From assembly GCF_000264905.1 (NCBI RefSeq), contig NW_006763133.1, positions 5,067 through 69,066 on the forward strand: 64,000 bases of DNA, written 5' to 3'. How positions within the stretch are numbered: position 1 is the stretch's first letter; each line of letters begins with the position of its first letter. Shown in pieces: positions 46,301-55,401 of this stretch. Position numbers and translations under genes: made by a program. A model generated the notes under the pieces. The model did no database searches and had not been told where the DNA came from. It saw only the letters and a program-made list of their open reading frames with translations. The DNA is from Stereum hirsutum FP-91666 SS1 (taxonomy: Eukaryota > Basidiomycota > Agaricomycetes > Russulales > Stereaceae).

Positions 46301-48500
46301 ACGGAAGGGATAGGCCGGGAAATGTTTGGATGGAAAAAGAAACGGTCGGTATCATGAGAAGATACGACGAAGGGAGAGGACAACAGCCAAGGGAGACGAA
46401 GGCAGAGGGAATAGATCGGCTGCTAAAGAAGGCGGGAGAAATGGATATAGGCTAGAGGAAGAGGGGGGCGGACGAATACATGACCGCAGGAAGAAAATCA
46501 AAGACGATTTCGTACACGGATAACAAAAAAGAGACAGAGTACACTAATAAACGGGTGAAGAAGAGAGAAATCGCGCGTACCTCAGACGTCGGCAACTTAT
46601 CAGCATCAGCCACAATAGCCTGCAAGTTCCTCAATATCTCGCGCTCAGTAAGCAGCGGCCTATTCTCCTCGTCCAGAACATCGAACCAGTCTACAACGTG
46701 CACTTCAATAAGCTTTCATCAAACGCCAACGTGAAAGAAACACGCACAGAACTGTCCTCGTCTCAGGATCACGATATGTCTTGCCTCCTGCGATCCGACC
46801 ATCTTGCACCCTCTCTGTACCGCACCATAAAACACAACACAACGCATTCATCCACATCAGCAACACATTTCATTTCATTTTTTCTCTCCCTATCGACACA
46901 ACGTACCTCAGTCGGAATCCTCGCCGTCCCGAACAACCTATGATACTGATCCATATCGAGCGGCGTGCCACGGACGGTATCGGGACTGAGTTGACCCGTG
47001 CGTAGGTCATGGATGAAACCGAGGGAGGAGACGATGAGGGAGGCGGCGCGGGGGAGTTGAGAGCCGCGATCGGGCGTTGGGTCGTTCCTATTTGACAAAA
47101 ATCAACGACGAGGTCAGTCTGTATGTACGCAACGGTTGTGCGAATGAAGTGTATATATGGTTGCGGGCCCTAATTCGAAGGACGTAGAATATATGTGTTT
47201 ACATTTGTTCAAACACCAACTACGGGCCAGTGGCGAGTCACGTCACGAACTAATGGAGTTTTTTGTCCAACGAAGTACAAGTGATCATGGCGGCTGTGAT
47301 GAATGGATCATACAGACCACTGCTATACTGCAGACGACCGGGTAACGTCGGATATATGCGTTGATTTTTGGCCAAAGGCCTAGTAGGGGGTCTCGTCATG
47401 AGCAGTTGGAGCTGTTCTCCAACCAAGTACAATAGGAGAAACAAAGTGCGATGTTTGGACCATCCAGACCATTACTAGACGGTATACATCGCCGTCGAAT
47501 ATATGCGTTGAATATGGTCAAAGGCCAAATACGGGTCAGTGGCGAGTCCTGTCATGAAGGAGCTTGTGCCCGACCAGGTACAAGCGATGAAAGTGGTCGC
47601 GACGACCGGACTGTCTAAACCATTGCTAGACGGTAGCCTTCAAAGTACTGTCAAATATATGCGTTGACATTTGGTCACAAGCCAGATAGGGGCCAGTGGC
47701 GAGTCCCACTATGAATGCATATAGCTCCTCCCAGCACTGCGTCTCTCCGAGATGTTCACTCACTGGAGTAGCTGGAGCTGGAACAAGATACTTGGGCGAC
47801 GTCAGACGGCCAGTGTCGAATGACCAACCGTATAGGGCAAGCCCATGACAGAATAGGAAGCTGCAGGATAAGCGCCGAAGCGGGGAGCGACGAAGGCGAA
47901 GATATTCCCGCATCCGGACAATATGAGAGAGCCCATAGAATCACAAGGAGCCTGGGCTGAGAAGAGGTTGCATGGTTCGGACCCGAGAGTATGACGCGTC
48001 GAGAGCTCGCACCTGAAAGAGAGAATATGGGACTCACTCGAGGACGAAAAACGGGTTGAGGGCGAGAACAACCGGGTCGGAGTGGGACAGGTACGACTCG
48101 TACCTGCAACATCGTTCAATACGGATATCCCATACAAACGTCAAGAACAGAGAACGCACCAAAACTCCTCGATATAGCTTCACAGCACAACGCACACAAG
48201 TCAGCACTCATCAATAAATTCACGCTAAAACCGTACAAAAAGCGCTGACCTATCCCTCCCCTCTGCCCACTTGATCAACTTCTCCTGCATCTCCGGGCCC
48301 TCCCCATTCAAAAACTGCTCGACCGCCCTCTTCGTCTTCTTATGTTCCTTCTCATCCTGCAGTGCCTCGAGCGCGGTCAGGTACCGTCTGCATGTATCTT
48401 CGAGAGGTGGGATGGGGAGCTTCGGGAGCTGGGACTGGTGTGCGAATGTGCGGGACGTGGGAGGGTCGGATTCGAACTTGGTAGTCGGGGCCGTGGACAT
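43330..48500 (-). CDS. Carnitine O-acetyltransferase, 797 aa
   Basis: Transfers acetyl groups between CoA and carnitine in mitochondria or peroxisomes. Fifteen exons on the minus strand: 48500-48250, 48177-48160, 48103-48038, 47087-46907, 46814-46748, 46690-46581, 45673-45413, 45329-45250, 45186-44783, 44703-44600, 44528-44419, 44354-43968, 43848-43635, 43570-43459 and 43358-43330. Family motifs in order: LPKLPIPPLEDTCRRYL, YESYLSHSDPVVLALNPFFV, RGTPLDMDQYHRLFGTARIP, RHIVILRRGQFYWFDV, the catalytic FEHTGVDGHT (His about 335), DRHLYALYCLL, IFTDPGYALLSTSILSTSN, and GYGIGYIIKDDGISV with CASSKHLQT. Exon 2 is only 18 nt. Introns 3 and 6 are 950 and 907 nt, far above the local norm. A Ser/Pro insert near residue 570 adds length. 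There is no PTS1 tripeptide (ends VEY). An upstream ATG (48778) is also conserved in the paralogue, so the N-terminus is not certain. The donor after exon 13 (GTGGAT) is weak. Confidence 0.92.
45860..45877. repeat. Poly-G run of 18
   Basis: Eighteen consecutive G on the plus strand (C on the sense strand of the acyltransferase) inside its 907-nt intron. The whole intron is strongly purine-rich on the plus strand, giving a pyrimidine-rich transcript. Confidence 0.95.
47187..47720. repeat. Degenerate tandem repeat, about four units of 145-162 bp, inside an intron of the acyltransferase gene
   Basis: Units start near 47189, 47351, 47496 and 47652, each with (A)ATATATGCGTTGA followed by TTTGGTCAAAGGCC-like sequence. 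A GGGGCCAGTGGCGAGTC-like block comes next, then CAAGTACAA and a CCATTGCTAGACGGTA-like block. The paralogous intron at 54044-54176 is only 133 nt and lacks the array. Confidence 0.8.
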
Positions 48501-48788
48501 CGTCGTCGAAGTCGTGGGTCCGTGCGGGGAAGGTTGTGGTATGAATAGACTGGACAAGCCTAGGCGGAGCTGGATGCTGTTTGGAGGTGGGAGCAGGGCG
48601 TGTGCTGTTCGAAGTCTTCGAAGTCAGGGATGTGAAGAAGAAGGAGAAGACCTGAAGGAGGAACGCAGAATGCGGGGTATTTGGGTTTGCGAGCTCGCTC
48701 GAGACAGGAGAGGACAGGAGGCTGAGGGGTGATTGCGGGGCTCCGCAACGCCTGCTCGACGCTTTGGGACAGTTCCATCTGTCAAAAA

Positions 48789-49441
48789 TAGGGTGGCGGA
48801 CCGAACCTAGGTTTGGTACCCAAAACGTTTTGTACCGGGTAAGTTACCGGTTTGGAACCAGTAACTTACTGACCCCTCAGAGGAGGGTAGGTTAGGTACC
48901 CAAAGGTCACGTGTTGCCACAAGGTCACCACCTCACCAAGGTGTGTCAAATAAATCACTGTCAAAGTAATTTGTGGGCCCAGGCAGGTAGCACAACGTAT
49001 AGTTCTGTTTCGCAGCAGTTTGCAGCGAATTGAACCCGAGGAGGATTGGTAGCGGATATTTCGGAAATTGCCGAGCTCTGCCTTCCCTTGACTTTTGTGT
49101 GGCACTTAGTCAGAATATCATGAGAATATTTATCAAATGCTAGCCATACAGATATTGTCGCGGTAGTTCTGATCACTACCAGTATCCACAGCTCTTTCTT
49201 ACAACAGTAATGTGCATGACACAAAGGGTAGGCACCCCCAGGCAAAGTCTACTGTGACACCACACACCCACTGTGCAGGAGACGTCGCGCTGTGCGCGAG
49301 AAAATCTGGGCATAAAATAATATTTTGCTGCACGTGAGGTTACTTTCCGAGTACCTTACCTGGTAAGTTACCGCCCCCTCCGACCCGGCATGGTAAGTTA
49401 CCTGGTACCTAACCGTCAGGGAGGTTTGGTCCGCCACCCTA
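48789..49441. mobile_element. Non-autonomous hAT-type element (MITE), 653 bp, with 8-bp target duplication
   Basis: The ends are inverted: TAGGGTGGCGGACCGAACCT at the left and the complement of TAGGGTGGCGGACCAAACCT at the right, one mismatch in 20. GTCAAAAA flanks it on both sides (48781-48788 and 49442-49449). The paralogous locus has a single uninterrupted GTCAAAAA at 54897-54904, so the empty site is directly visible. TIRs starting TAGGG and an 8-bp duplication are hallmarks of the hAT superfamily. Subterminal GGTAAGTTACC-type motifs occur in both orientations near each end. No transposase ORF is present. It sits 289 bp upstream of the acyltransferase ATG. Confidence 0.93.
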
Positions 49442-49449
49442 GTCAAAAA

Positions 49450-50104
49450 GGCAATGCAGAGAGGTCACTCGTCCGACTGGTGCTGGACCTCGTGAGCAGA
49501 ATGAAGTCGGAATGGGGATAGGGGCGGTTTGCTATTGGCTCAGTCCGGATTGGGTGGCGTCTCTTTCAACTCCGGAATATTCCGCTAGCCTCTCTCCGAG
49601 AGTCCGAATGGTGCAACAAAGACGATTTCGCGCTTCCGTCATCTCCAAGTCTAGCTCCCCTTCTAAGAGCACGGATCAATAACGGGGTAGCTGGCATACA
49701 GTCGTCACCTCTAGCTCGGTATATGTTGGAAACCTCCGCTTACGTCTGTAGCCGCCGCTAGGCATTTGGTCTTGGATATTTTCGTTCCTGTGATCTAGTT
49801 AGAGGGATTTCTGAGAGTATCATTCTGGGCTGGAGTACTGGTACTCTTTGCTCTTATCTTGTTGTGACAATAGGACTCGAAACCGGGAGACCCTGGGAAA
49901 CCCTGAATCAGATGTCATGAGGCGCCGAGAGTGACAACGATCGATGGGTTCACGATGGGACAGCATATTCTCACTCTTGCATGTCTACCTCTACGACTCT
50001 GGCCTACATCTCTACGAGTACGACTTTAGAACGACGCGATTGACAGACGGTTGACCTCCACTTTTGTATCCGTTATTATATCTCCTCGGAGTCGCAGACA
50101 ACCA
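49450..50104. promoter_or_regulatory. Head-to-head promoter region between the acyltransferase and F-box copy 1
   Basis: Closely matches 54905-55401 (for example GGCAATGCAGAGAGGTCACT and GCTATTGGCTCAGTCCGGAT). It also contains a stretch (about 49640-49720) that resembles sequence upstream of F-box copy 3 (about 57885-57970). TATTGGCT is a possible CCAAT-box core. It presumably drives both genes outward. Confidence 0.5.
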
Positions 50105-51080
50105 ATGTCTTCGTGAGTTGTCTCCTGTTTCGTTCTCCCCAGTACTTCGCCTGCAACTCCTCCTCTTGACTCCCTCCTAAGCCTAACACTCGCCTACCCA
50201 AACCCCGCAGACCTCATATTCGACCATCTCCCACTCTCACTCCATCACCTCTCACTCACCGACTGCCCCCGCCATTACCTCCTTCTCGACACCTCGAATC
50301 CGCTCCACGAATACAGCTACGACTCGCCCATCCTCACTTCGTCCGAGTTGGGAGGAATCGTTCGGCGTTATAATACGCCTGACCTTGAGAGCCTCGAGGT
50401 CGTGTATCGGGCGGATGCGGCAGAGGTGGAGACTTTGGGAATGATTGCGCGCAGGTCTTCGGGGTTGAAGACACTTAAGATGTTTCGCTACGTCGACTCC
50501 GCAGACGATCCTGTGGACGATGTGAGCATCCATTTCATGCTCTATCATCACTCTGAGTCTGATTCCGATATCAACTATCCCTCTCTTCTTTCAACCAGAG
50601 TCTCTTCGCCTCAGCGCTTTCTCCACTCCAACACCTCCGTCACCTCTATATCCACCTAAACCCTCCAGAGACCCCCCAATTCCGACCCGGACAGAGCGGC
50701 GATCGACGCCGAATCGCTCTCGCCGCCTTTCGAAAAGCTCTGCAAGACACCGCGAATATGTTCGCAGGTGCGTTCGCGAGCTCCTGCCTCGAGGTGATTT
50801 TTTTGCTTGAGCGGTTTTATGGGGAGACGAGGTGGTCGCGGTGGAGGGAGATACGTAGCGGAGACGAGAATGGGAAGGAGGATGGGAAGGAACATGCGTA
50901 TTGTGAGCGTGTTGACGGTTTTGAGATTCAGTGAGTGATTTATTCGATGCCTTCTATGCTGTATGCCACACCAAATTCGTTGATTGCTGACATTCTATTG
51001 ATATCGTATGCAGAGAGCAGGCGGCGCCCCTGTCGATATGGAATACGGGCTTCCTTTTGCTTGTTAGTTATGTGAGCTAG
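50105..51080 (+). CDS. Truncated F-box-family paralogue without F-box (copy 1), 261 aa
   Basis: Exons 50105-50112, 50143-50521, 50599-50930 and 51014-51080 join in phase. Exon 1 (ATG TCT TC) and its GTGAGTTG donor match those of copy 2. The next exon begins inside what is the last part of the large exon in copies 2 and 3, at STSPATPPLDSLLSLTLAYP, so the F-box and most of the leucine-rich middle are missing. The deletion left a new CCCCAG acceptor exactly where copy 3 has CCCCAT. Downstream motifs are shared with copy 3 (PRHYLLLDTSNPL, SSELGGIVRR, FRYVDSADDPVD, FRKALQDTANMFAGAF). The frame is open to the stop, so a short protein could be made, but it could not join an SCF ligase in the usual way. 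Confidence 0.65.
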
Positions 51081-51563
51081 ATGGGACGAAGTTCGAACAT
51101 AGTATATGTGCCAGTAAATCTCCCCTCCTGGCAGTGACGCGACATCATCTCGCTGCTTCGGATGTCGTACTATACGAACAGTACCCAACCAAACCAACCA
51201 ACCCCCGTGTATATCTCACAGACGACTCGGCCATCACTGTGGAAGACGGATAGCGTGAAATTCAGCCGAAGTGAGGGTAAATTTCATGTTTCACCCAATT
51301 TTCGGTGGCAGCCGCTGGGTCTGCAGATCGTCTTGTCGAAATTCACCTAAACTTTGGGGGGAACAACGAACCTCTCAAATATCAAAACAAAAATCAGATT
51401 CAAATATCTGAGAGCAAGGTGTACTATGTAGGCACTCGGCCAACTTCGAAACCGTATGAGACTATGTTGGGTGCGGTGAATCGAGATGAAGAGGCCTCAT
51501 TTCACAAATAATATGAACAAGACATACACTGGTGGCGATGTCAAAGATGGCGACGCCGAACGT
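51081..51563. other. Intergenic; remains of the duplicated 3' flank
   Basis: 51081-51230 resembles 59890-60060 (3' flank of copy 3). Beyond this only short frames are seen. Confidence 0.5.
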
Positions 51564-52828
51564 TCAATTTTTCTCATTATATCTCTTTAAAATGAACCAG
51601 TCGTCTTCCCCGATGTCATCAAAAGAACGTTCAATCTGTTGTGCGTAAGAAAAACAAACCTAGCAACGACAAGATATAGCGCTACGTACCCAGTCAGCGA
51701 GAATCCCGGAGATCTTATTGGCCGACTCCTCGTCAATCGCTGCTTTATTCCTCTCCAACCGAATGGCTTGGGAGAAGTAGTAACTTCCGCCAGGGCATTC
51801 CGGATTGTTGGCGACGATGACGAAAATCCAAAACTGTCCGTTTGTCAGTGCCCCGCGAAGATGGGTCCGTCTATATAGATCATTAATGAGGAGACAAATG
51901 ACGGATGGTTAAAAGTCGCATACGTCAAAGACTTGGCACAGGTTATCATGTCTGCAACTGCCTGGGGCATGTGGTCCATTAAGAAAGACGAATGAACCTT
52001 GGCCTCCACAACGAAGAAGCCGGGTCCCGAGTTCTTGAGATATGGCATACTTCGCGGATAACGATAATTCTCTATCCCATAGTCAGCAGATATCACTGAA
52101 ACAGAAAAGGACAAATAGGAGCACACCAATTTCGTCTTGCCCGACGAGGAGTACCAAGTAGTCGAGAGTACCACCGAGCGTGTGTTGAGATGACTCAGTC
52201 GCAGACATATTTTCATTGAGGACAGTATATTCGAGGTTTAAAAATAAATGTTTGCTTTTGTCGACCATAGCGGTGGCGCGATACATAAAGACATCGATCC
52301 AGAGGCGTGCGGACGCTTCAGTCTGTCCATAAAGGAGCGAAGCCATGAGTTGATGAGGAATATGTACTAGATCAGAGGACGCACGGATAGAATCGTATGG
52401 TCTTCAAGAAGCTGAAGCAGAGAGTGCATAGTCGTCGATGACATGAATTTGTCTGCACCTAGGAGCTTTGATTGCTCGACCCGTCCCGAAATATCATTTC
52501 TGAGTGAAAGCTCGCCGGCCGGGTGGTTCAATAGTTCCGTGTTGACAGTGGAGAAGGGGGTGTGCTGTCGAGCAGGTGAGACGAGAGCAGGAACCCGTAC
52601 AGTGCCAAAGACTACCTTCGGTGTGTTCAACTTTGCCTGTACCTTCTCTAGGACTCTCTCCAAGTCATGTTGAAGATCGTCGTCGTCGTCTGGCAGGTCG
52701 GCGACTCCACTCCGGATCTTCTGGATATACTCGTACATCATAGACAGTTTGAACGAGGTGAGACCAGAGACTTTTTTTCGCTTCCGAGAAGAGAGCTCGG
52801 GCGCCGGTTGGGCTGGAGAGGTAGACAT
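51564..52828 (-). CDS. PD-(D/E)XK nuclease-like protein, 336 aa
   Basis: Exons on the minus strand: 52828-52459, 52366-52127, 52071-51924, 51870-51690 and 51635-51564, in phase, with introns of 92, 55, 53 and 54 nt. The N-terminal third carries a basic NLS-like SRKRKK and an acidic patch (LPDDDDDLQHD). The C-terminal half has the fold-defining core FFVVEAK (Glu226-x-Lys228) preceded by DYLVLLVGQDE. It is followed by QAVADMITCAKSL and RGALTNGQFWIFVIV, the order seen in a fungal restriction-endonuclease-like family widespread in basidiomycetes. That suggests a nuclease or DNA-binding fold, but activity is unproven and an upstream catalytic acid is only inferred. It lies between the two CAT/F-box blocks. 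No signal or TM segments. Confidence 0.65.
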
Positions 52829-53409
52829 GGTGAATGGGGAAGAATGGGGAAGAGTCGCCAAACAACTCTCAAGATATTCACCCAAATTCGGCGACGCGCG
52901 AAGACACCCGTGGCAGTGCCACGCCACACCAATTCCATGTGCGGCGTCTCTCTCCGCCCACTAGAAGCAATCCAGACTAAGACTCAAAGCCTGAAAGCTT
53001 GTGAGCTTCTTTCGAGCTCATAACATACAGCCAGTATCCCGGGCCCTTGGAAACTGCAAAGCAAGTGTTTCACAGTAGACGCAAAAATTCTGAGTTCATC
53101 AGAAGTAGTTACAGTATGGCACACATTCGACGCATACGATGGCGACGCATACGATGAACACGCGTACGAGTACAAGTACAGAAAGGGAAAGGCTAGTATG
53201 GCTACATGATACATTTATGGCATGCAATACTATACAGGTTGCGTGAATACACCAAGAGAAACCAGTCATGGACAAGCGGACGGAAAGACACCAGCAGGGA
53301 GCAGAAACTTGCGAGGGACTAACGATAAACAAACCATACGAAGCATCCCTTCACTCAAATATTGGATGCCCTACTCTGCTACCCCTCCTTACCCTCCTCC
53401 TCCTCCCTC
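52829..53409. other. No gene recognised
   Basis: Upstream region of the nuclease-like gene, with short ORFs only. Confidence 0.4.
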
Positions 53410-53619
53410 TTATGATACACCAACCCCTGGAACGTCCTCAGAGCCTTCAACCCTTCTCTTGCCCCCTCCTTCGCGACCTGAACCACACGCCTGCTCCATC
53501 CCACTCTCCACCGCATCACCCTCCGCCACATCCACATTGAGAGTCCTGATCGCCGTCTGAATCTGCTCCTTCAGCACCGCCGCGGGCCCATTCCTCAGCC
53601 TCACATTCAAACTGTCCAT
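53410..53619 (-). CDS. Short hypothetical ORF, 69 codons
   Basis: Frame with a plausible N-terminal helix (MDSLNVRLRNGPAAVLKEQI), then Gly/Glu-rich sequence with two basic spots (GGGKRRVEGSED). GC-rich third positions resemble real local exons. It may be an exon of the truncated acyltransferase paralogue upstream or an independent small gene; I could not find a convincing in-phase splice to join them. Confidence 0.25.
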   Translation of the reverse strand: MDSLNVRLRNGPAAVLKEQIQTAIRTLNVDVAEGDAVESGMEQACGSGREGGGKRRVEGSEDVPGVGVS

Positions 53620-53862
53620 TGTGTGATGTATGTACGTTCACACACCAACCCTTCCTCATGCATGTCCTCGGGCCATGACCTATCTCGAACGACGTTCATA
53701 CACTCCGCAGATAGGGTATACGAACGCCTTGCATTCTATCTGACAAACAGGAAACCACCTACAACAACTGTGCGTCCGACTCTGACCAAGTCAGTTTTTC
53801 ACCGCCTCTACTCTTCTCTCCTATTCTCAGTACCACACCTCGCACCGAAATACCGAACCACA

Positions 53863-54642
53863 TCACCAAACCAACCACTCCCCATACATATTCGGCCGCT
53901 CACCCCTCACATACGCCTCGAACGTCCTCTTCAACACCGTCGACCAATCCAAATCTCGCCTATCATGCGAAACCTTCTCGACCGGCGGGAGTCCCGGTGC
54001 ATTCGCGACCGGGTCGTCGTCATCGTCAGACGTGGATGGGTTACTGGCGACGGTGTTGGGGAAAGTGGCAGTGGTGGCGGTGGCGGCGTCTGGGCGAAGA
54101 GCAAGTTGCATCGCTCGGACCCGGCAATATGACGCGTCGAGAGCTCGAACATGAAGCGAGAAAAGATGGGACTCACTCGAGGACAAAGAACAGGTTGAGG
54201 GCGAGGACGACCGGGTCCGAGTGGGATAGGTACGACTCGTACCTACAGCATCATTCAGCAATGTATCTCATAGACACACCGTGAACAAAGAACGCACCAG
54301 AACTCCTCGATGTAGCTTCACATCCCAACACACACACACACACACCAGTCAGCACGCATCAATAAACGATATACCCGCACAAAACGCTCACCTATCCCTC
54401 CCCTCCGCCCACTTGATCAACTTCTCCTGCATCTCCGGGCCCTCCCCGTTCAAAAACTGCTCCACCGCCCTCTTCGTCTTCTTATGTTCCTTCTCATCCT
54501 GCAGCGCCTCGAGCGCGGTCAGGTACCGTCTGCACGTATCCTCGAGCGGAGGGATGGGAAGCTTCGGGAGTTTGGATTGGTGTGCGAAGGTGCGGGACGT
54601 GGGAGGGTCGGATTCGAACTTGGTAGTCGGGGCCGTGGACAT
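53863..54642 (-). CDS. Truncated carnitine acetyltransferase paralogue with a replaced C-terminus, 171 aa
   Basis: Exons 54642-54392, 54315-54298, 54242-54177 and 54043-53863 join in phase. The first three match exons 1-3 of the full gene at 43330-48500 in length (251, 18 and 66 nt) and nearly in sequence, through DPVVLALNLFFVLE. The fourth starts DNPSTSDDDDDP, resembling the start of the normal exon 4, then changes to unrelated sequence ending in RTFEAYVRGERPNMYGEWLV and a stop. The catalytic His, CoA-binding and carnitine-binding parts are all absent, so it cannot be an enzyme. It may be a transcribed pseudogene or a new small protein. Confidence 0.6.
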
Positions 54643-55401
54643 CGTCGTCGAAGTCGTGGGTCCGTGCGGGGAAGGTTGTGGTATGAATAGACTGGACAAG
54701 CCTAGGCGGAACTGGATGCTGTTTGGAGGTGTGAGCAGGGCGTGTACTGTTCGAAGACTTCGAAGTCACGAATGTGAAGAAGGGGAAGACTCGACGGAGG
54801 AACAGAATGCAGAATGCGGGGTATTTGGGTTTGCGAGCTCGCGGGTGATTGCGGGGCTCCGCAACGCCTGCTCGACGCTTTGGGACAGTTCCATCTGTCA
54901 AAAAGGCAATGCAGAGAGGTCACTCGTCCGACCGGTGCTGGACCTCGTGAGCAGAATCAAGTCGGAATGGGGATAGGCGCGGCTTGCTATTGGCTCAGTC
55001 CGGATTGGGCTGGGATTGGGTGGCGTCTCTTTCAGCTCCGGACTATTCCGACTAGCCTCTCTTCCGTAGCCGTCGCTGGCCCTTTGGTCGGTATCCTCAT
55101 TTCTGTGAATTGGTTGGAGGGATTTCTGAAAGTATTCTTCTGTGCTGAAGTACTGTTACTCTTCGACTGTATCTTTCTGTGACGATAGGTCTCGGAATTC
55201 GCCGGAAACCCCGAATCAGATGCCACGAGTTGTAACGATCGATGAACAGCATGTTCACACTCTTGCATTTCTACCTCTACGATACTGACCTGCATCTCTA
55301 CGAGTACGCCTTGAAAGCGACGCGATTGAAAGACGATCGACCTCCACCTTTCCGTCCGTCTTGACCATATCTTCTCGCACCTGCAGACAATCACATTAGC
55401 A
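54643..55401. promoter_or_regulatory. Head-to-head promoter region, second copy
   Basis: Paralogous to 48501-50104 without the hAT element. It holds the empty target site GTCAAAAA at 54897-54904 and a repeated GGATTGGG-type sequence near 55003-55020. Confidence 0.5.

Noticed and set aside
48560..48778. Upstream start MELSQSVEQALRS for the acyltransferase
   Set aside because: It is conserved in the second copy, but I found no donor that joins it in phase to the LPKLPIPPLED exon in both copies. Kept only as a note.
48961..49245. 94-codon ORF inside the hAT element
   Set aside because: No transposase motif. The length is within what chance allows, and the element is far too short to be autonomous.
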